Below are positions 16,164 through 24,375 of a DNA stretch of 45,874 nucleotides, piece by piece. The DNA is taken from positions 89,978 to 135,851 of the forward strand of contig JAFXZJ010000033.1 in NCBI GenBank assembly GCA_017541305.1, given 5' to 3'. A model generated the notes under the pieces. That model worked only from the letters and a program-made list of their open reading frames with translations, did not search any database and was not told where the DNA came from. Numbering within the stretch: the stretch's first letter is position 1; each line of letters starts with the position of its first letter. Made by a program: the position numbers and the translations under genes. The stretch is from Clostridia bacterium. GTDB lineage: Bacteria; Bacillota; Clostridia; Christensenellales; CAG-138.

Positions 16164-18242
16164 TCAGCCGTTATAGCTCTTCCACGGCTTGTTTCTTATC
16201 ACGAGATCGAGCGTTGTCGGCGCCAGCAGCGCGAACAGCGCGATGTTGACGATCGAATCGGCGAACACAAGATCGTTGTCCCAATACAGACCGTATTGGT
16301 GCAGCGCGCTGTAATAGAACGCCGCCATGCAGTTGACGAGTATCGAGATCGAGTATAGTACGTACAGTACGAGTATCCTCCAGTCGTTATAGAGGATATA
16401 AGCAACGAGCAGCAGCATAAGCGCGGGGAAAACGTAGCGCTCGTGCATAAAGTGCCCGAAAGTGAATATGCCGGCAAGCATGAATGCCATTATAAGGGGC
16501 AGCGAGCCCTTGCAGTTCTTGTGCCTGAGCGACGAGTAGACGTACATCCCAAGGCTGAGCATGACCGAAACCGCCATGCCTATGGTTCCCCATTCGCCGT
16601 AGGTGAGGCCGGCATAAGGCACGTCTGTCTTTGCCCAGTTGGCTCCGATGGCCGCCCAGTAGTTATAGGCGTTGACCGTGGCGTAATTATAGGATGTGGC
16701 CGTCTTGTAGTATTTCTCGATCAGCCACATGATGCCGGTGACCTTTTCGCCCGTTTCGGGATCGGTATAGCCCGAGAACATAAGCCCGACAACGGCAATG
16801 ACGCCTACCGCGGCAAGCACCGCTATGATCGTTTCGATAAAGCGGAACGCCGCGCAGTCCTGCTTAAAGCCCAGCATCTTGCCAAAGCGCCTGTTCCTTG
16901 CGGGACCGTCATAGGGTTCTAACCCCTTGAATACGTAGATGAGGTAAGCCGCCGCAAAGAGGGGCCCGCACATGAGCGCCTGGGGCTTCATAAGGATACC
17001 GCAGCCATATATGAGACCCGCCCAGATGGGATGGCGCCTGTAAAGCAGGAGTATCGGCACGATGAGCATGAGCGCAAGCACCTGGTCGATCTGCCCCCAG
17101 CCGGAGGAAATGTATGCGAAAACCGGAGTGAAAGCGCACAGCGCCATGAGCGCAAGCGCCGCGCTCCTGCGCATGGTCTTTCTGGATATGCGATAAACGA
17201 TGTAAGCGCACGCAAGATCCGCAATGATGCACGGGATCTTAATGAAGAGCGCGTTGGCGTAAGGCGAGCTTATTCCGAGCATGCTTCTTATGCCCGACAT
17301 CAGGCCGAGTATGAGCATGTATCCGGGAGGATAATCGCACCAGCCTTCATAAAACTTGGAAATACCGTTCTGCGCAACGCTGTTGCCCCAGAAGATAAAG
17401 TCGTTAACGTCCACCTTGTGGCCGTAAACGATATTCCCGTTAGTGTTATAGCAGTAGACGATCAGCGATATGACTATCCTGAATACCAGCGCAAGCGCCA
17501 GTATCAGTAAAACCCAATGCCAATCGCCGCCCTTGACCGTGCCGACGTTCATGGGCTTCCTGCCGCAGTAAAAATGCCAGAATGCCAGGGCGATAGTGAA
17601 TACAGCGGCAACAGCGCACACGGTCAGTATGCTCTTTGTGGGGAATTCCGTGGGGACTTCCCTGTCGGTTTTCTTGCCCGTCTGAGAGGCGGGAGCGGTG
17701 TTTTTGCCGAACATTACCGAAGCGTTGTCCGCGGGCTCGATCTTGACGTCATCGAACCAGGCTTCGCCCTTTGAAACCGCACCGTGGCTTCCGATACCGA
17801 CCGAAACGGCAAGCTCCTTCTGATTATCGGCGGTCTTACCGACAAGCTCTATATAATGCCAATCGGTATCCCCCGTGCAGGCTTGCGATGAAACGGCTAT
17901 CCCGTATACGCCGAGGCATGCTCCCGCGCCGCCCTCAACTCCCGCGGTTTTCACGTAGCACGAAAGCTTGTACGCGGTGTTGGGCTGCACGGAAACGTTC
18001 TGTATCAGCCTCACGTCGTTATCGGTCTCCGCCGCGATATGCGCAACGCTCCCGCGCTCGGGATCGCCGGCGAGCTCGACCGTGACGCCTTCTTCGACGT
18101 AAGCTTTTTTCTGCCAGGCTTTAGTGCCGGCTTCAAAGCTGCCGTTGATCAATTCGACAGCGGCCTCTGCGCAAACGCCGCATACGAAAAGCATGCAAAG
18201 CAGAACCGCGGCAGCTGTCAGAACACTTTTTTTGAGTCTCAT
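16164..18242 (-). CDS. GT-C family membrane glycosyltransferase with N-terminal carbohydrate-binding-like domain
   Basis: The protein has 692 residues. A signal peptide (1-26) and a jelly-roll domain (about 29-170) closely match the domain of the neighbouring PMT: YKLSCYVKTAGVEGGAG against YKLSCWIKTKGVENGRG, and GEAWFDDVKIE against GEAWFDDFRIE. A helix (203-225) and about ten further membrane helices follow. The loop GHKVDVNDFIFWGNSVAQNG holds the acidic motif expected in GT-C enzymes, and YPPGYMLILG follows it. It resembles GT39/GT87-type mannosyltransferases, but donor and acceptor cannot be read from sequence. The ATG at 18242 has GGGGAG upstream; an in-frame extension of 25 codons would run through the promoter. 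It is the first gene after the promoter at 18273-18301. Confidence 0.85.
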   Translation of the reverse strand: MRLKKSVLTAAAVLLCMLFVCGVCAEAAVELINGSFEAGTKAWQKKAYVEEGVTVELAGDPERGSVAHIAAETDNDVRLIQNVSVQPNTAYKLSCYVKTAGVEGGAGACLGVYGIAVSSQACTGDTDWHYIELVGKTADNQKELAVSVGIGSHGAVSKGEAWFDDVKIEPADNASVMFGKNTAPASQTGKKTDREVPTEFPTKSILTVCAVAAVFTIALAFWHFYCGRKPMNVGTVKGGDWHWVLLILALALVFRIVISLIVYCYNTNGNIVYGHKVDVNDFIFWGNSVAQNGISKFYEGWCDYPPGYMLILGLMSGIRSMLGISSPYANALFIKIPCIIADLACAYIVYRISRKTMRRSAALALMALCAFTPVFAYISSGWGQIDQVLALMLIVPILLLYRRHPIWAGLIYGCGILMKPQALMCGPLFAAAYLIYVFKGLEPYDGPARNRRFGKMLGFKQDCAAFRFIETIIAVLAAVGVIAVVGLMFSGYTDPETGEKVTGIMWLIEKYYKTATSYNYATVNAYNYWAAIGANWAKTDVPYAGLTYGEWGTIGMAVSVMLSLGMYVYSSLRHKNCKGSLPLIMAFMLAGIFTFGHFMHERYVFPALMLLLVAYILYNDWRILVLYVLYSISILVNCMAAFYYSALHQYGLYWDNDLVFADSIVNIALFALLAPTTLDLVIRNKPWKSYNG

Positions 18243-18272
18243 TTGTATAACTCCCCGATAAAAGTATTTATT

Positions 18273-18301
18273 ATTATAGCACATTGTTTTGCATTTATAA
18301 A
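18273..18301 (-). promoter_or_regulatory. Sigma-A promoter (extended -10) for the glycosyltransferase run
   Basis: On the minus strand a perfect TATAAT (18278-18273) is preceded by TGC, giving an extended -10. TTTATA (18301-18296) sits 17 bases upstream as a moderate -35. The start codon is about 31 bases downstream of the -10. Confidence 0.75.
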
Positions 18302-18340
18302 GAAGAAATTTCCCCAAACAGACAATGTTCGGGGAAATTT
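18291..18340 (-). terminator. Terminator after yraN
   Basis: A perfect ten-base-pair stem (18340-18331 with 18315-18306), extended inward by four pairs after a one-base bulge on each side, ends 19 bases past the yraN stop. On the minus strand it is followed by CTTCTTTATAAAT, a modest T-rich tail. It closes the ylxM-to-yraN block just before the glycosyltransferase promoter. Confidence 0.7.
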
Positions 18341-18358
18341 GTGTATTTTATACGGTTT

Positions 18359-18727
18359 TCAGCCTTCGGAATAGGCGCTTTTGATATAATTTACGGAGCC
18401 TTTCGTGCTCACCTCGGCAATATCGAAGCGGATATTCATGCCGGAGGCGTCATGATTCATGCAGTATGCCTTGGCTGCGGAGATGATATTATGCCGTTTA
18501 GCCGAAGTCACGGAGTATCTTCCCGAAAGTATGCTGTCATCCTTTCTCGTCTTGACTTCAACGAAGGCAAGCGTACGACCGCGTCTGGCTATAAGGTCGA
18601 CCTCCTTATGCCCGAAGGTATAATTGCGCTCGATTATGCGGTATCCGCGCAGCATGAGATAGCGTGCCGCCCTGCGCTCGCCCTTATCGCCCGTTTTTCG
18701 TTTATCTGTGCGATTGTCTGTTTTCAT
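18359..18727 (-). CDS. yraN: YraN family (UPF0102) nuclease-like protein
   Basis: The 122-residue protein has the restriction-endonuclease-like core of the family: GERRAARYLMLRGYRIIERNY, then KEVDLIARRGRTLAFVEVKTRK, where Asp, Glu and Lys form the expected metal-binding set. The cellular role is not settled; the gene often follows rnhB, as it does here. The ATG at 18727 is preferred; an in-frame TTG at 18733 overlaps the rnhB stop but has no clear ribosome-binding site. Confidence 0.92.
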   Translation of the reverse strand: MKTDNRTDKRKTGDKGERRAARYLMLRGYRIIERNYTFGHKEVDLIARRGRTLAFVEVKTRKDDSILSGRYSVTSAKRHNIISAAKAYCMNHDASGMNIRFDIAEVSTKGSVNYIKSAYSEG

Positions 18728-18729
18728 TC

Positions 18730-19359
18730 TCAATCCGAAATAAAGTTTTTGATGAAGCTGCGTCTGTGTATCGGGCAGGGGCCTTTTTCCTTCAGCGCCG
18801 CGATATGCTCCGCCGTGCCGTAACCCTTGTTTTTTGCGAAGCCGTAGCCGGGATAGAGCTCGTCCATCCGTATCATGAACCTGTCTCGCTTGACCTTGGC
18901 CATTATAGACGCACAGGCGATGGAATACGAAAGCGCATCGCCGTGAATAAGCGGAAGCTGTTCGCAGGGAAGATCAAGCCCCTTGACCGCGTCTATCAGC
19001 GCGTGATCCGCCTGCACGCCCATATCTTTATATGCCGCGATAAAAGCTCTTTTCGTTGCGTTAAGTATGTTTATCTCATCGATCACATCTTCGCCGCACA
19101 CTCCGAAGCCTATCGCAAGCGCCGCGTTTTCGATCTCTTCGTAAAGCTTTTCGCGTTTCTTTTCGGACAGCTTTTTGGAATCGTTAACGCCCTCGATAAG
19201 CGGTTCGGGAGGCATTATGAGACAGCAGGTCACTACCGGTCCCGCAAGCGGGCCTCTTCCCACCTCGTCCATACCGCATACCGCAAGCCCTTTTTGCCAC
19301 AGCGGGCGCTCGTATTCGGTAAGCTTATACAGCCTTTCGGCTTCGTCGATCTTAGGCAT
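18730..19359 (-). CDS. rnhB: Ribonuclease HII
   Basis: The 209-residue enzyme removes ribonucleotides from DNA and RNA from RNA-DNA hybrids. The motif GMDEVGRGPLAGPV carries Asp31 and Glu32 of the active site; VNDSKKL, ALIDAVKG and SYSIACASIMAKVKRDR complete the family pattern. The open frame runs 64 codons further upstream into rbgA, but the ATG at 19359, with GGAGGAG just upstream, gives the family start and overlaps the rbgA end by eight bases. The rbgA-rnhB-yraN order is widespread in Bacillota. Confidence 0.96.
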   Translation of the reverse strand: MPKIDEAERLYKLTEYERPLWQKGLAVCGMDEVGRGPLAGPVVTCCLIMPPEPLIEGVNDSKKLSEKKREKLYEEIENAALAIGFGVCGEDVIDEINILNATKRAFIAAYKDMGVQADHALIDAVKGLDLPCEQLPLIHGDALSYSIACASIMAKVKRDRFMIRMDELYPGYGFAKNKGYGTAEHIAALKEKGPCPIHRRSFIKNFISD

Positions 19360-20224
19360 CGGGCTCCTCCGACGGCGGAAGCTCGAGCGCAGTCTTAACG
19401 ATACGCCCTGCGCGGAATTCGTCAAGCAGGATCCTCGCGGCCCTTTCGGTATCATACACTCCGCCGGAAAGTATGAAGCCCCGGCTCCTGCACACACCCT
19501 CAAGCATCGGCTCGATCGATTCCCGATCCTCAACTTCCGCAAGCTTGGCATAGCGTTTTATCAGATCTTCACGGCAGATCTTATCGAGATCGATGAGCAG
19601 CAAGCCGGCAATCTCTTCAACGTTCATTACGTCGTCCCTTATTGAGCCTATGAAGGCAATATGCTTTGCAAGCTCCTGATCGTCAAGCTTGCCCCAAAGC
19701 AGACCGGGAGTGTCCATCAGCTCAAGGTATTGGCTTATGCGCACCCACTGCTTGCCTCGGGTCACTCCCGGCTTGTCTCCGGTCTTTGCCCGTGCGACTC
19801 CCGCAAGCTTGTTTATAAAGGTGGACTTGCCCACGTTGGGTATTCCCACGACCATAGCTCGAAGCGTTTTCGAAACGCCCTTGTCGCGGTACTTTTTCAG
19901 CACGGGCTCCCCCGCCTTTTCAATGAACGATATCGCGTTTTTGCGCGCGTTGGCGCCTATCGAAACGTATTCCATCGCCGAAATGCCCTGCTTGGAGAAA
20001 TAGGCGATCCATTCCTTGTTTGCCTTTGGCGAAGAAAGGTCGCTTTTGTTCAGGAGCATCACGCGAATCTTGTTTTTGAAAAGCGATTCGAAATCGGGAT
20101 TCCTGCATGCCAAAGGAGCCCTCGCGTCGACGATCTCCACAACGACGTCAATGAGCTTCAGATCCTCTTCAAGGCTTCGCTTGGCCTTGGTCATATGCCC
20201 GGGATACCAGTTTATGGTCTGCAC
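19352..20224 (-). CDS. rbgA: Ribosome biogenesis GTPase RbgA (YlqF)
   Basis: This circularly permuted GTPase of 290 residues has the order G4 (LLNKSDL), then G1 (GIPNVGKS), then the G2/G3 region (MDTPGLLW), and a C-terminal RNA-binding domain. RbgA acts in late assembly of the 50S subunit. The start is taken as the GTG at 20224 (protein start MQTINWYPGHMTKAK). A near-perfect Shine-Dalgarno, GGAGGTGATC, lies just before it, and the ATG at 20239 forms part of that same site. The upstream neighbour rplS codes for a 50S protein, which suits the role. Confidence 0.94.
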   Translation of the reverse strand: MQTINWYPGHMTKAKRSLEEDLKLIDVVVEIVDARAPLACRNPDFESLFKNKIRVMLLNKSDLSSPKANKEWIAYFSKQGISAMEYVSIGANARKNAISFIEKAGEPVLKKYRDKGVSKTLRAMVVGIPNVGKSTFINKLAGVARAKTGDKPGVTRGKQWVRISQYLELMDTPGLLWGKLDDQELAKHIAFIGSIRDDVMNVEEIAGLLLIDLDKICREDLIKRYAKLAEVEDRESIEPMLEGVCRSRGFILSGGVYDTERAARILLDEFRAGRIVKTALELPPSEEPDA

Positions 20225-20240
20225 TCCGATCACCTCCATG

Positions 20241-20274
20241 CAATAAAACACCCCGACGCCAAAGGGCATCGGGG
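20241..20274 (-). terminator. Terminator after rplS
   Basis: The minus strand reads a GC-rich ten-base-pair stem (20274-20265 with 20260-20251, one G-U pair, loop CTTT) followed by TGTTTTATTG. It lies 14 bases after the rplS stop and 17 bases before the rbgA start, so rbgA-rnhB-yraN are probably expressed by partial read-through. Confidence 0.8.
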
Positions 20275-20288
20275 CATTGTCTTCGGGA

Positions 20289-20642
20289 TTACTTGGTAAC
20301 GATGCGCTCCTTGATCTTGGCAGCCTTACCCACGCGATCACGAATGTAATAGAGCTTCGCGCGACGGACGACGCCGTGACGGACGACCTCTATACGGCCG
20401 ATAGCGGGGCTGTGGTAAGGGAAGGTACGCTCGACGCCGATGCCGTAGCTCATACGACGAACGGTGAAGGTCTTGCGGATGCCGCCGCCCTGCATCTTGA
20501 TAACGATGCCCTCAAAGTTCTGAAGACGCTCGCGGGTGCCTTCAATAACCTTAACGTAAACGCGGACGGTGTCGCCGATCTCGAGCTTGGGGAGATCTGT
20601 GCGGAGCTGCTCTTTTTCGAGTTCCTGAATGATGTTTGCCAT
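20289..20642 (-). CDS. rplS: Large ribosomal subunit protein bL19
   Basis: The 117-residue protein is a full-length L19 ([67 protein letters not shown]). L19 sits at the interface between the ribosomal subunits. It has its own strong promoter (20714-20742) and a leader of about 65 bases, and it is followed by a terminator, so it can be transcribed as a single-gene unit inside the longer block. Confidence 0.98.
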   Translation of the reverse strand: MANIIQELEKEQLRTDLPKLEIGDTVRVYVKVIEGTRERLQNFEGIVIKMQGGGIRKTFTVRRMSYGIGVERTFPYHSPAIGRIEVVRHGVVRRAKLYYIRDRVGKAAKIKERIVTK

Positions 20643-20707
20643 AGTATTGACCCTTTCTTTACAGATGTTCTTAAACCGACTTGCGGCCAGAGGACCATCG
20701 CATTAAC
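20643..20707 (-). ncRNA. Possible structured leader of rplS (L19-leader-like)
   Basis: The transcribed leader between the rplS promoter and its ATG can fold: GATG near the 5' end pairs with CATC about 30 bases later, enclosing a small CCG/CGG hairpin. L19 leaders with regulatory structure are known in Bacillota; assignment to that RNA family is inferred from position and foldability only. Confidence 0.35.
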
Positions 20708-20713
20708 TTATTA

Positions 20714-20742
20714 AGTATACCACTTTGACCTGCTTATTTCAA
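20714..20742 (-). promoter_or_regulatory. Sigma-A promoter of rplS
   Basis: On the minus strand TTGAAA (20742-20737) and TATACT (20719-20714) are separated by exactly 17 bases. The predicted transcription start lies about 65 bases before the rplS ATG. Confidence 0.85.
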
Positions 20743-20771
20743 CAGGTAAATTTGATTTTTCCAAGTATATT

Positions 20772-21503
20772 TTATCGTTTTGAGTATCCCTGCTGCTCCA
20801 AAAACTTAATGTCGTCCTTTGTGAGCTCTGCTTTTTCAAGCAGTTCGGGACGCATCCTAAGCGTTTTCAAAAGCGACTGCTGCCTGCGCCACTTGTTTAT
20901 CTCGGCATGGTTGCCGTTCAAAAGCACCTCCGGCACGAGCCTGCCCCTGAAATCGGCGGGGCGGGTATACTGCGGGTATTCGAGCAGGCCGTCGTTCGAG
21001 AAGCTCTCATCCTCGGCGGATTCACTGCAGCCGAGCACCCCGGGAATAAACCTTGACAGGCAGTCCACAAGCACCATCGCAGGCAGCTCGCCCCCGGTGA
21101 GCACGTAATCGCCTATCGAGATCTCATCGTCGATGAGCTCCTGTATGCGCTCGTCAAGGCCTTCGTAATGCCCTGCGAGTATGACGATGCGTTCCTCGCC
21201 CGCAAGCTCCCTTGCAAGCTCGGGAGTGAGCGTCCTGCCGCGGGGCGTCATGAGTATGCGCCTTGCCTTGCCGCCGCCCAGCACGGCTTCCATGCAGTCG
21301 AAAACCGGCTGTGCCATCATCACCATTCCGGCGCCTCCGCCAAAGGCATAATCGTCGGTATTGTGATGCTTGTTTGCCGAATACTCCCTTATATCGTGGG
21401 TATGGAATTCGAGTATCCCCTTTGCTTCCGCGCGGCCGAGCATGCTTGTGTGGAACACGCCTCCGAACATTTCGGGAAACAGTGTAAGAACGTCAATCCT
21501 CAA
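20772..21503 (-). CDS. trmD: tRNA (guanine-37-N1)-methyltransferase TrmD
   Basis: The 243-residue protein, the same length as the Bacillus subtilis enzyme, has the SPOUT knot with HYEGLDERI, IGDYVLTGGELPAMVLVD and the C-terminal YTRPADFRG. TrmD makes m1G37 next to the anticodon and prevents frameshifting. The start is the TTG at 21503: GGAGGTG lies six bases upstream, and the encoded start MRIDVLTLFPEMF is the family start. The gene begins inside the last 11 bases of rimM, so translation is likely coupled. Confidence 0.95.
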   Translation of the reverse strand: MRIDVLTLFPEMFGGVFHTSMLGRAEAKGILEFHTHDIREYSANKHHNTDDYAFGGGAGMVMMAQPVFDCMEAVLGGGKARRILMTPRGRTLTPELARELAGEERIVILAGHYEGLDERIQELIDDEISIGDYVLTGGELPAMVLVDCLSRFIPGVLGCSESAEDESFSNDGLLEYPQYTRPADFRGRLVPEVLLNGNHAEINKWRRQQSLLKTLRMRPELLEKAELTKDDIKFLEQQGYSKR

Positions 21504-22008
21504 AGAGACCCACCTCCGAAAGCACCTCGGCGTCGAGCACGATGCGCTTGGATTCAACGTTCACTTCACTGAGCAGCTTTTTTAAAGCGGGCACCATAAG
21601 ATGCCTTCTCCCCTCTATGACGTAAACGTCGTTGGCGTTGGTCTCAAGCACGTCGGTCAGCCTGCCTAAAGGCTCTCCATCCGTGGAGAACACTTCGCAT
21701 CCGATCAGATCGGCCACGAAATAGGTGCCCTTGGGAAGCTTTACCGCATGCTCGCGGTCGACGCAGATATAAAGGCCGCGAAGCTTTTCTGCCTCATCGG
21801 GAGTATCGATACCCTCGATATGGATCACGACGGCGTCGGAAACGTTCTTTGCGCCGTCGACGTTCACCGGCTCGTATTGCCCGCCGCGCTCGATATAGGC
21901 TTCTTTTAAGCGTTTGAAGCGCGAAATATCGTCGGTCAGAGGATAGACCTTGACCTCGCCCTTTATGCCGTGGGGCTTCAATACCTGTGCAATACGAAAG
22001 TGATCCAT
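21493..22008 (-). CDS. rimM: Ribosome maturation factor RimM
   Basis: The 171-residue protein has the N-terminal RimM barrel (RIAQVLKPHGIKGEVKVYPLTDD) and the C-terminal PRC-barrel (YFVADLIGCEVFSTDGEPLGRL, ending with HLMVPALKKLL). RimM helps assemble the 30S head and contacts protein S19. It follows khpA by six bases and overlaps trmD. Confidence 0.96.
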   Translation of the reverse strand: MDHFRIAQVLKPHGIKGEVKVYPLTDDISRFKRLKEAYIERGGQYEPVNVDGAKNVSDAVVIHIEGIDTPDEAEKLRGLYICVDREHAVKLPKGTYFVADLIGCEVFSTDGEPLGRLTDVLETNANDVYVIEGRRHLMVPALKKLLSEVNVESKRIVLDAEVLSEVGLFED

Positions 22009-22014
22009 TTTTTA

Positions 22015-22275
22015 TCAGATGATCTCAACGATGTACTTGGTTTCGGACTTGACAGACGCGGCGCGTACAACGGTCCTTATCGCTTTGGCGATACGGCCCT
22101 GCTTGCCTATGACCTTGCCCATGTCGTCCTTAGCGACGGTAAGCTCGATTATCACACTGCCGTCCTCGCAGTCCTTCCTGGTGACCTTCACCTCTTCGGG
22201 GCTGTCAACGAGATTCCTGGCAATATAATCCACAAGCTCTATCATGCCGTCGGTATTGATGACCTTTTCTTCCAT
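22015..22275 (-). CDS. khpA: KH-domain RNA-binding protein KhpA (YlqC)
   Basis: This single KH domain of 86 residues has the loop motif GKVIGKQGRIAKAIRTVV. KhpA binds RNA, often together with KhpB (Jag), and affects cell division and elongation in streptococci and lactobacilli. The position between rpsP and rimM is conserved across Bacillota. Confidence 0.95.
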   Translation of the reverse strand: MEEKVINTDGMIELVDYIARNLVDSPEEVKVTRKDCEDGSVIIELTVAKDDMGKVIGKQGRIAKAIRTVVRAASVKSETKYIVEII

Positions 22276-22287
22276 CTTAGCGACCTA

Positions 22288-22530
22288 TCAGTCGATAGCG
22301 CCGGACTTCTTGAGAAGAGCGCGGACGGTATCGGTGGGCTGAGCGCCGTTCTTCATCCAATTCTTGGCCTTTTCAACGTCTACCTTGAGCTCGACGGGCT
22401 CTTTGATGGGATTGTAATAGCCGATCTCCTCAACGAAAGCGCCACCCCTGGGAGCGCGGGAATCCGCGACAACGATACGGTAGAAGGGAGCCTTCTTAGC
22501 GCCCATACGGCGAAGCCTGATCTTTAACAT
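22288..22530 (-). CDS. rpsP: Small ribosomal subunit protein bS16
   Basis: The 80-residue protein begins [21 protein letters not shown] and ends in KKSGAID, a complete S16. The ATG at 22530 has AGGAGG nine bases upstream; an open frame that continues 16 codons further upstream has no family similarity. It follows ffh with a 76-base spacer that carries no clear terminator. Confidence 0.97.
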   Translation of the reverse strand: MLKIRLRRMGAKKAPFYRIVVADSRAPRGGAFVEEIGYYNPIKEPVELKVDVEKAKNWMKNGAQPTDTVRALLKKSGAID

Positions 22531-22606
22531 AGTGAGTAACCTCCTGAAAATGTATATCTGTTTTTTTGTTATATCCAAACGGGAATACCGTTTATGACCG
22601 AGTGGA

Positions 22607-23947
22607 TCAGAATCCGAAGAAGCCTTTTTTATTGCCCTTCTTTTTTCTGAATTTTCCGCCGGTGAATCGCTTCATCATCTGGCGGGTCTGTTCGAACTGG
22701 TTTAGCAGGCGGTTGACCTCCTGCACCGTGGTGCCGCTGCCCCTTGCCACGCGGCGTTTGCGCGACGCGTTGAGCAGATCGGGCTTGGCCCTTTCCGCGG
22801 GAGTCATGGACTTGATTATCGCTTCCATGTGCGAAACGGCCTTGGTATCGACCTGGGCGCCCTTTAACTTGTCGGCGTTGAGTCCGGGGATCATTCCCAC
22901 AAGCTCTTCAAGAGAGCCCATGTTCTTGACCTGCTCGAACTGATCAAGGAAATCGTCAAGCGTGAACTCGTCCTTGCGGATCTTGTTGGTAAGCTCCATC
23001 GCCTTCTTTTCGTCAAAGGCCTGCTCCGCCTTTTCTATAAGGGAAAGCATATCGCCCATGCCCAGGATCCTCGAGGCCATGCGGTCGGGATGGAAGACTT
23101 CAAGGTCGGTCAGCTTTTCGCCCGTGCCGGAGAACTTGATGGGCTGGCCTGTGACTTCCCTGACGGAAAGCGCCGCGCCGCCTCTTGTATCGCCGTCGAG
23201 CTTGGTGAGTATCACGCCTGTCAGTCCGAGCTTTTCATGGAAGGACTTCGCAACGTTTACGGCGTCCTGTCCGGTCATGGCGTCGACTACGAGAAGCACC
23301 TCGGAGGGATCGGTCGCATCCTTGACGGCGGCGATCTCGTCCATCATGGCTTCGTCGATATGCAGGCGGCCCGCTGTATCGATTATGACTACGTCGAGGA
23401 AATTCTTCTCGGCGAATTCGATGCCGAGCTTAGCTGTCTCAACGGGATCGCTCTGGCCCCTTTCAAAGACCTTTACACCGGCCTTTTCGCCAACGATCTG
23501 AAGCTGCTTAATGGCGGCCGGACGGTAGATGTCGCACGCAACAAGCAGTGAATCCTTGGACTGATGCTTCTTGAGGTAGGCGGCAAGCTTGCCTGCCATA
23601 GTCGTTTTGCCCGCGCCCTGAAGACCGCAGAGCAGAAACACCGAGGGCTTGCGGGAGCCGTAATCCAGCTTCACCGCGGAACCGCCCATCAGCTTTGTAA
23701 GCTCCTCGTTAACGATCTTGATGACCTGCTGTGCGGGAGTAAGGCTTTCAAGCACCTCTGACCCGACCGCGCGTTCGGTCACCTGATTGACGAACTTCTT
23801 TACGACGGTGTAGTTGACGTCGGCCTCGAGCAGAGCGAGCCTTACCTCGCGGAGGGCTTCCTTGACCTCCTTCTCGGTGAGCTTGCCCCTGTTGCCGAGC
23901 TTTTTAAAGATATTTTGAAGCTTTGAAGCAAGACCTTCAAATGCCAT
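22607..23947 (-). CDS. ffh: Signal recognition particle protein Ffh
   Basis: The 446-residue protein has the helical N domain, the GTPase G domain with GLQGAGKTT (108-116), DTAGRLHID and [10 protein letters not shown], and a methionine-rich M domain that ends in a Lys/Gly tail ([12 protein letters not shown]). Ffh binds the SRP RNA and signal sequences of membrane proteins and docks with FtsY, encoded 6 kb away on the other strand. The signature SRP motif region of the M domain ([20 protein letters not shown]) is intact. Confidence 0.98.
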   Translation of the reverse strand: MAFEGLASKLQNIFKKLGNRGKLTEKEVKEALREVRLALLEADVNYTVVKKFVNQVTERAVGSEVLESLTPAQQVIKIVNEELTKLMGGSAVKLDYGSRKPSVFLLCGLQGAGKTTMAGKLAAYLKKHQSKDSLLVACDIYRPAAIKQLQIVGEKAGVKVFERGQSDPVETAKLGIEFAEKNFLDVVIIDTAGRLHIDEAMMDEIAAVKDATDPSEVLLVVDAMTGQDAVNVAKSFHEKLGLTGVILTKLDGDTRGGAALSVREVTGQPIKFSGTGEKLTDLEVFHPDRMASRILGMGDMLSLIEKAEQAFDEKKAMELTNKIRKDEFTLDDFLDQFEQVKNMGSLEELVGMIPGLNADKLKGAQVDTKAVSHMEAIIKSMTPAERAKPDLLNASRKRRVARGSGTTVQEVNRLLNQFEQTRQMMKRFTGGKFRKKKGNKKGFFGF

Positions 23948-23971
23948 ATTGAGCCTCCGATCGATTTATGC

Positions 23972-24310
23972 CTATCGTATGAGCGAATCGATCCCGGCAA
24001 GCGCTTCATCCATGAGCGCAAGCGCTTCGGGATCGGAAACGCGCTCCTTTGCGCTGTTAAGAACGCCGCAGATATGCCGAAGCCTTGTATCGTGAAGCGC
24101 GAGCCCAAGCTCGCTTTCCATAGAATGCAGCTGATCCGACGCCTTGGAGAGCGAATCCCTTACCGCCTGGCGCGATATTCCGACCTGCTCCGCGATCTCG
24201 CTGAGAGACATATCCTCATCCGCGCTCATGCGCATAAGCTCGCGCTGCCTTTCGGTGAGGAAGCTGCCGTAATAATCGAGCAGCAGGGACAATTCGGCTT
24301 TATCATTCAT
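23972..24310 (-). CDS. ylxM: YlxM family (UPF0122) helix-turn-helix protein
   Basis: This 112-residue protein resembles a sigma-70 region 4 helix-turn-helix: LLDYYGSFLTERQRELM followed by SLSEIAEQVGISRQAVRDSL. YlxM is encoded beside ffh throughout Bacillota; in streptococci it modulates SRP GTPase activity. It is the first gene of the block, downstream of a consensus promoter and a perfect palindrome. AAGGGTG serves as the ribosome-binding site. Confidence 0.94.
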   Translation of the reverse strand: MNDKAELSLLLDYYGSFLTERQRELMRMSADEDMSLSEIAEQVGISRQAVRDSLSKASDQLHSMESELGLALHDTRLRHICGVLNSAKERVSDPEALALMDEALAGIDSLIR

Positions 24311-24344
24311 AAAAGATGCACCCTTGGCGGTCCTTTGTGCGGGA

Positions 24345-24368
24345 GTGTAAAGCTCTTAAGCTTTACAC
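24345..24368. promoter_or_regulatory. Perfect inverted repeat at the ylxM-ffh transcription start
   Basis: Two ten-base arms, GTGTAAAGCT and AGCTTTACAC, flank a four-base spacer. The repeat begins at about the predicted start of the ylxM transcript and ends about 35 bases before the ATG. It could be an operator or a 5' stem-loop in the mRNA. No T-run follows on either strand, so it is not a terminator. Confidence 0.6.
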
Positions 24369-24375
24369 CTGCATA

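Noticed and set aside
22531-22606. Terminator between ffh and rpsP
   Set aside because: A short AAACGG/CCGTTT hairpin exists, but on the minus strand it is followed by GGATATAAC and an A-run, not T residues.
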